DNA from: Chitinophagales bacterium
GTDB lineage: Bacteria; Bacteroidota; Bacteroidia; Chitinophagales; Saprospiraceae
Direction of reading: 5' to 3'
DNA length: 58,645 bases
Assembly (NCBI GenBank): GCA_013298955.1
Contig: JAAFJT010000019.1
Location: forward strand, 1-58,645
Shown here: positions 16,252-25,201 of the stretch, one piece after another
Layout of the letters: each line of letters opens with the position of its first letter
Position numbering within the stretch: position 1 is the first letter of the stretch
Made by a program: the position numbers and the translations under genes
Notes under the pieces: model-generated
The model's database searches: none
Seen by the model: the letters and a program-made list of their open reading frames with translations, nothing else
Told to the model about the DNA's origin: nothing

Positions 16252-17628
16252 ATGCAGCATTTTAAACCAATTAAACCGATTTTATTGGCGGGATTTTTTT
16301 CACTTTCCATGGCAAGTTGCCATAAGGAAAAGGTGGCTACTGGAATCAGCCAAACAGACATCCCCACCACACAAAGTACTGTTACCACCACAACCGTTGC
16401 GTACTTATTGGGCGGCAACAAGGTGAATACGCATACGGCGCAGATTCGTCAGAAAATTGCCGATTTAGGGGCGACCGAAACGGCTTATTTACCTAATTTC
16501 AAAATGATGGCAGTGCGGAGTGCGCACCCCCAGTTCAAAACCGAGTTAGAAGCCTTAAATGTCCATGTTTCCCTTGATTTTCAAGTCGTTAAATCAGCGA
16601 GTCAGGCTCAGATTCGGACGCTTTCGGTTGCTAACAGTGCGACCAATCCGTTTTTTCCGATTCAATGGAATTTGAAAGCGATTGAGGCTCCTGCTGCTTG
16701 GGCATTGGGTTATAGAGGGCAAGGCGTGCGCGTCGCAGTGGTAGATGACGGTTTTTTTCTAAACCATCCAGACCTTACCGCTAATTTTAATCACACGCTG
16801 GGACGCAATTTTGTACAATTGTCTGGTGAAAATCCATTGGATGTTACACCATACAGCACTGGTTTTAGTCATGGTACACACGTTTCTGGGATTATTGCGG
16901 CGGCAGATAATACAGAAGGCATTGTTGGGGTTGCGCCACAAGCGGAACTCTTACCACTCAAAGTATTTGGAGCGCAAGGGGAAGCTCAAATTTCTTGGAT
17001 TGCACAAGCGATTGTTTATGCAGCAGACCAAGGCGCGAAAGTCATTAATTTAAGTCTTGGAGGCATTGTTCTTAAAGGTTCGGGTTCTTTTGCGACTGGA
17101 ACGCAGTTTGGAATTGCCCTATATCATCAAGCGATTCAATACGCGGCAACTCAAGGAGCAACCGTCATTTGTGCCGCAGGCAATGATGCCCTTGATTTTG
17201 ACCATACAGGTTCCTTAGAAGTATTCCCTAGCGGTTCGCCACATGCCTTGTGCATTTCCGCTACTTCGCCTTCTAATTGGTTGCCTACAGTCGTTTCTAA
17301 TCTAGATATTCCAACTTCTTACACGAATTTTGGTACATCACGGATTGATTTTGCGGCACCGGGCGGTGACTTTGATGTGCCGGGAGAACTTTACGATGGA
17401 ATCTATAGCCCAGGCGATGCAACCAATTATTATTTTGTAGCGGGCACGAGTCAAGCGGCTCCGCATGTAACAGGAGTTGTAGCTTTGATGATTGGTAAAA
17501 ATGGAGGAAGTATGTCTCCTGCACACGTCAAAACTAAATTGCGCCAATCCGCAGATGATTTGGGCAGTAATGGAAAAGATAAATATTTTGGATACGGGCG
17601 CGTGAATGCTTTGAAAGCAGTGCAATAA
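16252..17628 (+). CDS. S8-family serine peptidase (subtilase) lipoprotein
   Basis: 458 residues. A signal peptide ends at lipobox SMASC (Cys23), so the enzyme is probably tethered to the periplasmic or outer-membrane face. Residues about 60-125 form an I9-like propeptide (ATETAYLPNFKMMAVRSAHP). The catalytic triad is clear: Asp165 in VAVVDDGFF, His207 in SHGTHVSGII, Ser400 in GTSQAAPHVTG; the oxyanion Asn lies in AAGNDALDF. There is no type IX sorting domain, and the protein ends right after the catalytic domain. It stands as a single gene. The natural substrate is unknown; general proteolysis is the default inference. Confidence 0.92.
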   Translation: MQHFKPIKPILLAGFFSLSMASCHKEKVATGISQTDIPTTQSTVTTTTVAYLLGGNKVNTHTAQIRQKIADLGATETAYLPNFKMMAVRSAHPQFKTELEALNVHVSLDFQVVKSASQAQIRTLSVANSATNPFFPIQWNLKAIEAPAAWALGYRGQGVRVAVVDDGFFLNHPDLTANFNHTLGRNFVQLSGENPLDVTPYSTGFSHGTHVSGIIAAADNTEGIVGVAPQAELLPLKVFGAQGEAQISWIAQAIVYAADQGAKVINLSLGGIVLKGSGSFATGTQFGIALYHQAIQYAATQGATVICAAGNDALDFDHTGSLEVFPSGSPHALCISATSPSNWLPTVVSNLDIPTSYTNFGTSRIDFAAPGGDFDVPGELYDGIYSPGDATNYYFVAGTSQAAPHVTGVVALMIGKNGGSMSPAHVKTKLRQSADDLGSNGKDKYFGYGRVNALKAVQ

Positions 17629-17657
17629 TCATTGAATCAGGAATTAGAGCATTGTCA

Positions 17658-17794
17658 GAATTAAGTCGTTGAAGTGAAAGAATCGACCCCAAAAATACGG
17701 GCTAAAAAATTGATTTTCAAGGTAGTATAACGGTTGAAGGGTTTGAAACCCTCCAACCGTTGTGGTCGATTCTTTCACTTCAACGACTTAATTC
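17658..17794. repeat. Nested palindrome L(D), empty-site counterpart of 11.1 kb
   Basis: Arms GAATTAAGTCGTTGAAGTG...GACC and GGTC...CACTTCAACGACTTAATTC enclose the spacer TTGATTTTCAAGGTAGTATA and a D hairpin (AACGGTTGAAGGGTTT / AAACCCTCCAACCGTT). The order matches the 11.1-kb element except that no G(A) element interrupts the spacer. It separates convergent genes and can act as a terminator for both. Confidence 0.88.
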
Positions 17795-17811
17795 CTACAA
17801 TTTCTATATTC

Positions 17812-20100
17812 CTAATTCACACTATTCGGAAATTGCATCCAAAAAGTTGTGCCTTCTCCTTCGACGGATTCAAACCATATTTTTCCACCATATTTTTCCA
17901 CAATGCCTTTACACAAGGCTAATCCAACGCCTGTGCCTTCAAATTGGCTCGAATCCCGATGTAGGCGGTGAAACAAATTAAATAATTTTTTACCACTTTC
18001 AGCATTGATACCTATACCATTATCCTTAATAAAAAATAATAATTTATTTTCAATGGATTCACAACCCATTTCAATGACAGGTGTTCGAGTTGCAAATTTA
18101 AGGGCGTTACTGGTCAGATTTTGAATCAATTGGGTCAAATGAATTTTATTGATATACAAATTGGGCATCACATCAGGGTACAAAATCGTCGCATTTTTCT
18201 CTTCACAAATCAACCGCAAACTATCTTTGACTTCTTGAATGATGTCGCGCAAATTCAATGGTTCAATATCTGTGATTTGATTCATGGACATCATCGAATA
18301 TTTCAATAAACCTTCCAACATTTTGCTCATACGCGTTGCACCTGTGATGACAAAATCGAAATAAGAAACGGCTGTGGGCGGCAAATCTTTCAAATACCGG
18401 CGTTGAATCAGCGTTACAAAACTCGAAATATTGCGCAAAGGCTCTCGCAAATCGTGCGCAACCGCGTAATTAAATTGTTGTAACATCCCATTGGATTGTT
18501 GCAACATTGTATTAGACATTTCTAACAATTGTTTTTGGGCTTCAATGGCTTGATTTTTAGTTAAAATCTCTTGATTGAATGCTTCTAATTGGGTCTTAGA
18601 AGTTTGTAACAAGCCATTAGAGGCTTCTAAAAGTTGTTTTTGGAGTTCAATCGCTTGATTTTTAGTTAAAATTTCTTGATTAAACGATTCTAATTGCTCT
18701 TTTTGCAATCGAATTGCTTCATGTTTGAGCATCAACCATTCATTTTGTTTGCGTTGCCAAAAATAACCAAAAACCAAAAGCGCAATAATCAATAAGGCAA
18801 TCACCGCACCTAATCCCATTTGATGCCGATTCGCTTTCATTTGCGCTTCTTGCAATTGCTGTTCGCTTTGCGCAAGGTCATATCGAAATTGTAATTCCGT
18901 TACCTGCCCCGATTTTTCATAATTAAACAAGGAATCATGCAATGTATTGGCACGTTCAAGGTGAAAAAGTGCTGCGGTAGGCTTATTTTGGAGTCGATAC
19001 ACCCCATATAAAGCGCGATGATTCCACTCATTATAACGCAAGGCTTGATATTTATTTGCCAATTCTTGCCCTTTGACAAAATAGGTTTCAGCTAAATGCA
19101 ACTCTTTTTTTTGTTCATAAATTTTCCCTAATTCGTAATAAACTTTATTTAAACTATTTACACTAATTAATTTTTCATCAATCGTTTTAAAAGCAACGAT
19201 TGCGGAATCTGGATTCTGTTGTTTGAGGTAAAGCTCTGCTTTTGTAATCGTTAAATTATTATAATCACCAATAAATTTATTTTGCTTCGCCAATTCAAGT
19301 CCTGCATTAATTTTCTCAAAAGCCTGTTTCAAATCACCCACCTCTGCATACAGTCGAGCATAACGCTCATATAATGGAATCTTAGAACCTATATCTCTTT
19401 CTCTATCAGCAAGTTGGCAAGCCAACTCAATATGCTCAAAGGCTTCTTTAAACTGTTTTTGCATCCCGAATGCCTCAGCAAGATTGTCTAAATAAACACA
19501 CTCATTCGCCGAATGATGCATATCTCGACACAATTGCAACGCTTTTTGAAAATACCGAATCGCATTTTTAGTATCATTGACCGTTGAAAAAAGGTTTCCA
19601 AGTCCACCTTGTGCGTTTAAAAGATTCAACGTATCGTTATGTTGCACACAATAATCAATGAGTGAAAAATACACATTTCGCGCTTCTGAATACCGATATA
19701 AACTGCGATAGATAATAGCAATATCAATTTGCACCATTGCAAAACGTTGATAATCAATTTTTTTGATGGATTCTGCTGCTAAAAAATATTGTTCTAAAGC
19801 GGCGGAATAAGCCAATTGTTTTTCTAAAAATAAACCTTTGGCGCGATAGGTTTCAAAAATCCATTGAGGCAATCGGTCTTTTTGAGCGCGTTGAAGCAGA
19901 ATCATCAAAATCTCATACGCCGTTTTCGGATCTAATGGATAGATAACACTGGCATCTTCCAAAACTTGGTCATAAGGCGCAACCCACCATTGAGTTCGAG
20001 CAAGTTTGGGTTTAAGAAGGGGCTGTGCAGTCAAATTACAGATTTGAAAGCATGCCCAAAAGTATAAAAAAAAAAGTGATTTATAGCCCATTCTTGCCAA
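17812..20100 (-). CDS. TPR-containing sensor histidine kinase
   Basis: 762 residues. A signal peptide (about 1-25) is followed by about eight tetratricopeptide units (about 55-400, for example LLNAQGGLGNLFSTVNDTKN and YELGKIYEQKKELHLAETYF). Then come one membrane helix (GAVIALLIIALLVFGYFW), a coiled coil containing a duplicated LTKNQAIE-QKQLLE-SN unit, a HisKA box (YAVAHDLREPLRNISS with the phosphoacceptor His) and an ATPase domain (NLTSNALKF, KDNGIGI, GTGVGLALCKGIVEKYGGKI). The periplasmic TPR array is the presumed sensor. No receiver domain is fused. The stand-alone CheY-like protein at 13.3 kb could be a partner, but this is only inference. Confidence 0.92.
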   Translation of the reverse strand: MARMGYKSLFFLYFWACFQICNLTAQPLLKPKLARTQWWVAPYDQVLEDASVIYPLDPKTAYEILMILLQRAQKDRLPQWIFETYRAKGLFLEKQLAYSAALEQYFLAAESIKKIDYQRFAMVQIDIAIIYRSLYRYSEARNVYFSLIDYCVQHNDTLNLLNAQGGLGNLFSTVNDTKNAIRYFQKALQLCRDMHHSANECVYLDNLAEAFGMQKQFKEAFEHIELACQLADRERDIGSKIPLYERYARLYAEVGDLKQAFEKINAGLELAKQNKFIGDYNNLTITKAELYLKQQNPDSAIVAFKTIDEKLISVNSLNKVYYELGKIYEQKKELHLAETYFVKGQELANKYQALRYNEWNHRALYGVYRLQNKPTAALFHLERANTLHDSLFNYEKSGQVTELQFRYDLAQSEQQLQEAQMKANRHQMGLGAVIALLIIALLVFGYFWQRKQNEWLMLKHEAIRLQKEQLESFNQEILTKNQAIELQKQLLEASNGLLQTSKTQLEAFNQEILTKNQAIEAQKQLLEMSNTMLQQSNGMLQQFNYAVAHDLREPLRNISSFVTLIQRRYLKDLPPTAVSYFDFVITGATRMSKMLEGLLKYSMMSMNQITDIEPLNLRDIIQEVKDSLRLICEEKNATILYPDVMPNLYINKIHLTQLIQNLTSNALKFATRTPVIEMGCESIENKLLFFIKDNGIGINAESGKKLFNLFHRLHRDSSQFEGTGVGLALCKGIVEKYGGKIWFESVEGEGTTFWMQFPNSVN

Positions 20101-20149
20101 ACTTAATTTTTTTCACAATGACTGTATTCCATAAGTAGTTCAATTGAAA

Positions 20150-20515
20150 GAGCCTATCCAAAAGGTCGGCGAGGTTGCAACCCTATCCAGTACCCACAGA
20201 ATCAAAAAGGTGCGTCGCACCACAACATTTGTAGAAAAACGATGAACCAATTTGATTGAAAGGTGCGTAGCACCGTAACATTCGCATCGTTTCACCAATG
20301 TTACGGTGCTACGCACCTCCGAAACGGCTTGATTCATCGTTTTGCTACAAATGTTGTGGTTCGACGCACCTTTTTTATTTTGTAGAATCCTTTGAATACC
20401 AACAATCATTTTGTGGGTATTGGATAGGGTTGCAACCTCACCGACCTTGATTCGATAACAACCTATCCAAAAGGTCAGCGAGATTGCAACCTCGCCGACC
20501 TTGATTCGATAAGAA
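20150..20515. repeat. Nested repeat with GGTGCGTmGCACC units
   Basis: Three shells: outer CCTATCCAAAAGGTCGGCGAGG / TTGGATAGG-type units (three copies of the GGTyrGCGAGrTTGCAACC theme); middle GTGCGTCGCACCACAACATT ... AATGTTGTGGTTCGACGCAC with AAACGATGAA / TTCATCGTTT; and inner GGTGCGTAGCACCGTAACATT / AATGTTACGGTGCTACGCACC. All frames through it are explained by symmetry. Confidence 0.82.
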
Positions 20516-20737
20516 TGCATTGATTATCAATTATTTACGTTTTGATAGCTTATTTCAAATCAACTACTTACAAAATATTATACAAAACGCTATTGCATAA
20601 AACTGGATTCAATTAGGGAAAAATTGCGCCTGCTGAAAGGTGTTTTTCCCTAATTGTTTACTACGTCATGCACGAACCTCTATTCCTATCAAAATGTTTT
20701 CCAATTTTATATTGTTATAAAGATATATACAAAAAGA

Positions 20738-20777
20738 TTGGGATAATAATTAACACTTAGGTTTCTTATTATCCCAA
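20738..20777 (-). terminator. Terminator after the small leader-peptide gene
   Basis: TTGGGATAATAA / TTATTATCCCAA, a 12-bp stem; read on the minus strand it is followed by TCTTTTTG. It lies 31 bp after the small gene's stop. Confidence 0.7.
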
Positions 20778-20807
20778 AAAGGCGTAGCAAACGTACTTAG
20801 AATCTCC

Positions 20808-20957
20808 TTACTTTACCTTTACTATAGTCGTAAGGGTCATAACGCCGCCGCCGCGTGTGTCTCTACCGCCACCTTTAATCGTGTTTAACGCTGTAGCGTT
20901 TAAAATTTCAGTTTCAGCTTTAATAGCTTCCATGTTTTTGATTTCGATTAGTTTCAT
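20808..20957 (-). CDS. Small peptide with double-glycine-type leader (putative RiPP precursor)
   Basis: 49 residues from the ATG at 20957; a TTG start at 21023 would add 22. The N-terminal part MKLIEIKNMEAIKAETEILN continues ATALNTIKGGG, which resembles Bacteroidota natural-product leader peptides (amphipathic helix, then L-x-x-I/L-K-GG). The presumed core, GRDTRGGGVMTLTTIVKVK, has Thr but no Cys or Ser. A clear terminator follows at 20738-20777, supporting an expressed monocistron. No modifying enzyme or C39 peptidase/ABC transporter is adjacent, so maturation would need factors encoded elsewhere. It could also be an unrelated small protein; confidence is moderate. Confidence 0.5.
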   Translation of the reverse strand: MKLIEIKNMEAIKAETEILNATALNTIKGGGRDTRGGGVMTLTTIVKVK

Positions 20958-21340
20958 CGGATTTGTTTCGTTTTTAAAACGGTTAAAAAAAAGTTTTGTT
21001 AGCTGTTTTTGAATAGGTTTCAAAAAAGCACGATTATTTGCGCCTTAATACGCCTCAAAAGAAAATCAAAGTGACATTAAAAAAAAACAAAAAAAGGTTT
21101 ATGAAAAGACAAAAGAATTGTAAGTAATCTGTTATCAAGATTTTAAAAATTAAATCTTTTAAGGATGCATCCAACTTTGTGATAAAAAACGGTCTGAATC
21201 CAAAATTTGCTCTAAGAAAAAGAAAAAATTACAGAATAGTTTCCGCTTTGGAAAATTTTTGAAATAGGATGCGTATGATTTGAAGGATTGCAAGGATATC
21301 CTTGCAATCCCTCAAATCATACGCATCCTATTTCAAAAAT
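20958..21340. other. AT-rich spacer with a perfect palindrome
   Basis: 21024-21250 is AT-rich spacer upstream of the small peptide gene, with no gene seen. 21254-21341 is a perfect long palindrome described separately. Confidence 0.6.
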
Positions 21341-21341
21341 T
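21254..21341. repeat. Perfect 88-bp palindrome overlapping a stop codon
   Basis: AATTTTTGAAATAGGATGCG ... CAAGGATATCCTTG ... CGCATCCTATTTCAAAAATT. The arms match almost throughout, with one interruption near the tip (TTGAAGG versus CCCTCAA). The right end reaches the first base of the stop codon of the oxidoreductase gene, so it can serve as its terminator. Confidence 0.88.
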
Positions 21342-22315
21342 CATAAGGCATTGATTTTCAATACAATTTTGCCAAATTGTTGTCCCTTGTCCATCCGTTG
21401 ACACGCGGCATTGCCTTCTGATAACGGATAGACCGCATCTACCACTGGCATAATTTTATGTTTTTCCACGAATCGAATCATTGCCTCAAATTCGATATCA
21501 GAACCCATCGTCGAACCAAAAATAGACAATTGTTTATAAAAAACGATTTGCGGACTTACACCCGAAAGTGCGCCTGCGGTGCCACCATAAAAACAAAGCC
21601 GCGCTCCCGGTTTACAAACTTTGACCAATTCGCCAAAACCACTGCCTGCTGCCGAGTCAATAATGACATCAAAACCACCTGTTTTTGCCATAAATGCCTT
21701 ACTCCATTGCTCGGTTTTGTAATTAACGCCCCCTTTTGCACCCATTTCGACCGCTTTTTGGATTTTAGCCTCCGAAGAAGACGTAACCCAAACTTCACAA
21801 CCCAATGCCAACGCAAATTGCATCGCATACAAAGCAACGCCGCCGCCAATGCCCGAAATCAAAACGCGTTCCCCTGCCCGCGCTTGGCAACGCGTTATCA
21901 AAGCCCGATACGCCGTCAAACCCGCGAGTGGCAAAGCCGCCGCTTGTTCAAAACTAAGGTGTGCCGGTTTAGGTGAAACGTATTTTGCACCGATTTTGAC
22001 ATATTCGGCAAACGTTCCATCCGATGGAAGTCCCAAAATTTCATAAGATTTGGATTGAAAATGGGGATTATCACCCCAATTCATGCCCGGATGGATGATG
22101 ACTTCCTTGCCATCTGCCGTCACACCTGCGCCATCCGACCCCAAAATCGTTGGATACTTGATGCCCCCATACAAACCTTTGGCAATCCAAACATCTCGAT
22201 GGTTCAAAGCGGCTGCATGGACTTGAACGAGGATTTCACCCGCGCCTGCAACAGGCTTTTCAACAGATTGATAAGAGAGGGGTAGGTCTTTACCGACCAA
22301 AACCAATGCTTTCAT
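21341..22315 (-). CDS. Zinc-independent MDR oxidoreductase (quinone reductase-like)
   Basis: 324 residues with the medium-chain dehydrogenase fold: a GroES-like N-terminal half (AAALNHRDVWIAKG, PTILGSDGAGV) and a Rossmann half with the nucleotide loop ISGIGGGVALYAMQFA. The catalytic zinc ligands of alcohol dehydrogenases are absent, as in quinone oxidoreductases and enoyl reductases, so NADPH-dependent reduction of a quinone or enone is likely; the substrate is unknown. Length is normal. It is transcribed alone; a family-F palindrome and an E hairpin lie upstream, and a perfect palindrome touches its stop codon. Confidence 0.88.
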   Translation of the reverse strand: MKALVLVGKDLPLSYQSVEKPVAGAGEILVQVHAAALNHRDVWIAKGLYGGIKYPTILGSDGAGVTADGKEVIIHPGMNWGDNPHFQSKSYEILGLPSDGTFAEYVKIGAKYVSPKPAHLSFEQAAALPLAGLTAYRALITRCQARAGERVLISGIGGGVALYAMQFALALGCEVWVTSSSEAKIQKAVEMGAKGGVNYKTEQWSKAFMAKTGGFDVIIDSAAGSGFGELVKVCKPGARLCFYGGTAGALSGVSPQIVFYKQLSIFGSTMGSDIEFEAMIRFVEKHKIMPVVDAVYPLSEGNAACQRMDKGQQFGKIVLKINAL

Positions 22316-22351
22316 ACTTCTTAAATAAAGGTTGATTAAAAAAAATGGGAA

Positions 22352-22399
22352 AGGACTTACGTAAAGTCCCCCATTTTGGGGGGACTTTACGTAAGTCCT
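22352..22399. repeat. Family-F palindrome
   Basis: AGGACTTACGTAAAGTCCCC / GGGGACTTTACGTAAGTCCT around CCATTTTGG. Same family as 26940-26992. It lies between the divergent start of the oxidoreductase and the rnr stop. Confidence 0.88.
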
Positions 22400-22424
22400 A
22401 TGAAGATAACTAAATTAAATGCAA

Positions 22425-22457
22425 AACTTGCGTCCAGTTTGAAACTTGACGCAAGTT
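22425..22457. repeat. Family-E hairpin
   Basis: AACTTGCGTCcAGTTT pairs with AAACTtGACGCAAGTT with one mismatch. It lies 53 bp past the rnr stop (rnr is read leftward), a plausible terminator. Confidence 0.75.
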
Positions 22458-22510
22458 AATTCGCTGATTTTCAACAGCTTATACTTAAATATTTTACTTT
22501 GTAAAACGGA

Positions 22511-24997
22511 TTAAATTTTGGGTTTCGGCTTGCGCACCCGCTTTGGTTTTGCTTCCTCTGTGGTTTCGACCGCTTTTTTAGTTCGGCTTTTGACCTCTTT
22601 TGCTAAAACCGTTTTCACAGGCACAGGAGCGACTTTTTCAACTGGCACCCATTGTAATTCAATTTGCCGTCTATCCAAATCCGCCCGCACCACTCGAACC
22701 CGTACCGCACCGCCTAAACGCAAAAATTGTCCTGTAATCATCCCTTTTGCCTTCAAACGCGATGGTTCAACTTGAAAAGGTTCGTCCATATCGTTGAATG
22801 GAATCATGCCTTCACATTTCAAACCTTTCAATTCGATGAAAAGTCCTCTATCCATCATGCCTGAAATAATCCCATCAAATTCTTCGCCGAGATGCGTTTT
22901 CACAAATTCGACTTGTTTATACTTCACACTTTCGCGTTCTGCATCGGCAGCTTTGCGCTCTTGTTTGGAAATTCGATTGCAACGCGTTTCCAACAATTCT
23001 TTATTAACTCGAACTGTTTGTTTTTTAGTCAAGTTATCCGCCAAAACCCGATGCGCTAACACATCCGAATAACGCCGAATCGGAGACGTAAAATGTCCAT
23101 ATTTTTCAAACGCCAATCCATAATGTCCAATATTATTCGTGCTGTATTCCGCTTTCGCCATACATCGAATCGCTAACGGCGTTAATAATTTCAACGCATC
23201 ATTTTTCTCCGAAAGTTTCATCAAATCATTGAGCGATTTGGAAATATTTTTCGGCGTATCTAAAATAAGATTAATACCTAATTCTCTCGCAAATGCGCCA
23301 AAATCAGCGAGTTTGGTTGGGTCAGGCGCGTCATGAATCCGATAAACGAATGGAATTTCAATCGCTTCTTTTTTGGCAATGTAAGTGGCTACTTGCTTGT
23401 TCGCCAACAACATAAAATCCTCAATCAACAAATTGGAATCCTTTCTTTCTTTAATATAAACTTCTAAGGGAACGCCTTTTTCATCCAATTTAAAACGCAC
23501 TTCTTCAGTTTCAAAATTAATCGCTCCTTTGCGGAAACGCGCTTTACGCAATTTCAACGCAATATCATTTAACACTTTAAGTTCCATACTCATATCGCCC
23601 TCCCCTGTTTCCAAGACGACTTGCGCCTCTTCATAGGAAAAACGGCGATTCGAGTGCGTCACGGTTTTGCCAAACCATTCTTTTTTGAGTTTAAACGCTT
23701 CATCAAACGTGAAAACGGCTGAAAAAGTCAATTTATCCTCATTCGGGCGCAAGGAACAAACCCCATTACTGAGGTTTTCAGGCAACATCGGGCAACACCG
23801 ATCCACCAAATAAACCGACGTGCCGCGCCAATAAGCCTCCTTATCCAAAGCCGTATTTTCCAACAAATAATGGGTTACATCCGCAATATGTACGCCCACT
23901 TCCCAATCCTTATTTTCAAGTTGTTGAATGCTCAACGCATCATCAAAATCCTTGGCATCCGACGGGTCAATCGTCAACGTCGGCACACCGCGCATATCAC
24001 GGCGTTTGGCAACCTCAGCATCCGTAATCGTCGTATCAATCGCTTTTGCTTCTTTCAATACATCTTCTGGAAATTCAATATTAAAACCATTGTTAATGAG
24101 TATTGCCTTCATTTCCATATCATTACTACCCGGTTTTCCCAAAATGACGGTAATCACGCCTTCTGGAAATTCACGGCGCAGGCTCTGCCAATGCGTGATT
24201 TTGACCACCACTTTTTCACCTGTTTGCACTTCTTGATTCAAAATTTGCGCTTCGGGGTCTTGACTGAGGTAAATCGCAGGCATGCCTTCACGGTCTGGCA
24301 AAACGACTTTATAACGCCCTTGTTGATACACTTTTCCAACAAAATGTTCGGTAGCCCGTTCCAAAATTTTCGTAATTTCACCTTCAACACGTTGCCCAGT
24401 ATTCGGGTCTCCGTAACCAATCACCACCACTCTATCACCATGAAAAGCACCATTCATGCGATTGGGCGAAACAAAAATATCCGTTTTCAATCCCTGACAT
24501 TTGATATACGCCGCCCCACTTCGAGTCCTATCGACGATACCTTCATAAGTCTCTCGTTGTTTATCCCGATTTTTCGGTTTATCCTCCCATTTCATTTTCT
24601 CCCTTTGCGGTGCATTGGAAGGCGTGTTTTGATTAGATTTGGATTTGCCCTGCTGTTTTGGATGCGTGTTGTCCACAGGTGGTGTCGTCGAAGCCACAGG
24701 ATTTGCAGGCGATTTGCCTTTACCCGATTCCGTCACTGCTTTTTTATTTTCTGCCCGTTCTTGTTTTTTCTCCGCACGCACCAGAATAGGGTCATAGGAA
24801 TCAGGCAATAAACCTTTGGAAATCAATTGTTCAATCACATAATTGACCGAATCTTTATTATTGCCCAATTGTAAATTGCGGATGAGTTGTCGTGCCGTAA
24901 ACTTTCTGTTAGGATGCTCATTGTAATATTTCAAAACAAGTTGTTGAAGGTCTTGCACAGAAGTTTTTAATTTTTCTCCTTTTTGTTTTTTTTTCAT
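22511..24997 (-). CDS. rnr: Ribonuclease R
   Basis: 828 residues from ATG 24997; the frame can extend 28 residues upstream, but that extension does not resemble the family. RNase R is a processive 3'-5' exoribonuclease that degrades structured RNA. Domains: N-terminal winged helix (VQDLQQLVLKYYNEHPNRKF), cold-shock domains (about 140-290), RNB catalytic domain with the Asp cluster in TIDPSDAKDFDDALS, S1 domain (EFDGIISGMMDRGLFIELKG) and a lysine/arginine-rich tail (KPKRVRKPKPKI). A Pro/Lys/Ser-rich linker of about 70 residues separates the winged helix from the cold-shock domain. It diverges from the isomerase gene. Confidence 0.95.
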   Translation of the reverse strand: MKKKQKGEKLKTSVQDLQQLVLKYYNEHPNRKFTARQLIRNLQLGNNKDSVNYVIEQLISKGLLPDSYDPILVRAEKKQERAENKKAVTESGKGKSPANPVASTTPPVDNTHPKQQGKSKSNQNTPSNAPQREKMKWEDKPKNRDKQRETYEGIVDRTRSGAAYIKCQGLKTDIFVSPNRMNGAFHGDRVVVIGYGDPNTGQRVEGEITKILERATEHFVGKVYQQGRYKVVLPDREGMPAIYLSQDPEAQILNQEVQTGEKVVVKITHWQSLRREFPEGVITVILGKPGSNDMEMKAILINNGFNIEFPEDVLKEAKAIDTTITDAEVAKRRDMRGVPTLTIDPSDAKDFDDALSIQQLENKDWEVGVHIADVTHYLLENTALDKEAYWRGTSVYLVDRCCPMLPENLSNGVCSLRPNEDKLTFSAVFTFDEAFKLKKEWFGKTVTHSNRRFSYEEAQVVLETGEGDMSMELKVLNDIALKLRKARFRKGAINFETEEVRFKLDEKGVPLEVYIKERKDSNLLIEDFMLLANKQVATYIAKKEAIEIPFVYRIHDAPDPTKLADFGAFARELGINLILDTPKNISKSLNDLMKLSEKNDALKLLTPLAIRCMAKAEYSTNNIGHYGLAFEKYGHFTSPIRRYSDVLAHRVLADNLTKKQTVRVNKELLETRCNRISKQERKAADAERESVKYKQVEFVKTHLGEEFDGIISGMMDRGLFIELKGLKCEGMIPFNDMDEPFQVEPSRLKAKGMITGQFLRLGGAVRVRVVRADLDRRQIELQWVPVEKVAPVPVKTVLAKEVKSRTKKAVETTEEAKPKRVRKPKPKI

Positions 24998-25201
24998 TTT
25001 TAAGACGATAACGGTTTTTTTGAAAGTGCCTAACCTGTATAAACGGATGAAGATAAAGCATTTTTTCCTAAAAACCAACACAAATAATTGAATAGCGTAA
25101 ATAATTTTTGCCCACTTTGTTTAAACCACCAAATGGGGTAAAAAGTTCATGGGATTTTGAATTAAATAATGGCTACCTTAGCCCAAAATTTCTCTATTAT
25201 G

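Larger units (their letters stand above)
20101..20807. other. Repeat-filled intergenic region
   Basis: 707 bp without a convincing gene; a 126-codon minus-strand frame across 20140-20520 is repeat-derived. Contents: a nested repeat (20150-20515); the motif TTGATTATCAATTATT at about 20520; the stem CAATTAGGGAAAAA / TTTTTCCCTAATTG (20610-20623 with 20643-20656); and the terminator at 20738-20777. Confidence 0.65.

Noticed and set aside
20140-20520. 126-codon minus-strand ORF
   Set aside because: It lies wholly in a nested repeat; the repeated phrases (RIKVGEVA, VGEVATL) follow from symmetry, and no family is recognisable.
24997-25081. Upstream start of RNase R
   Set aside because: The 28 extra residues (including KKCFIFIRLYRLG) do not match the family N-terminus.
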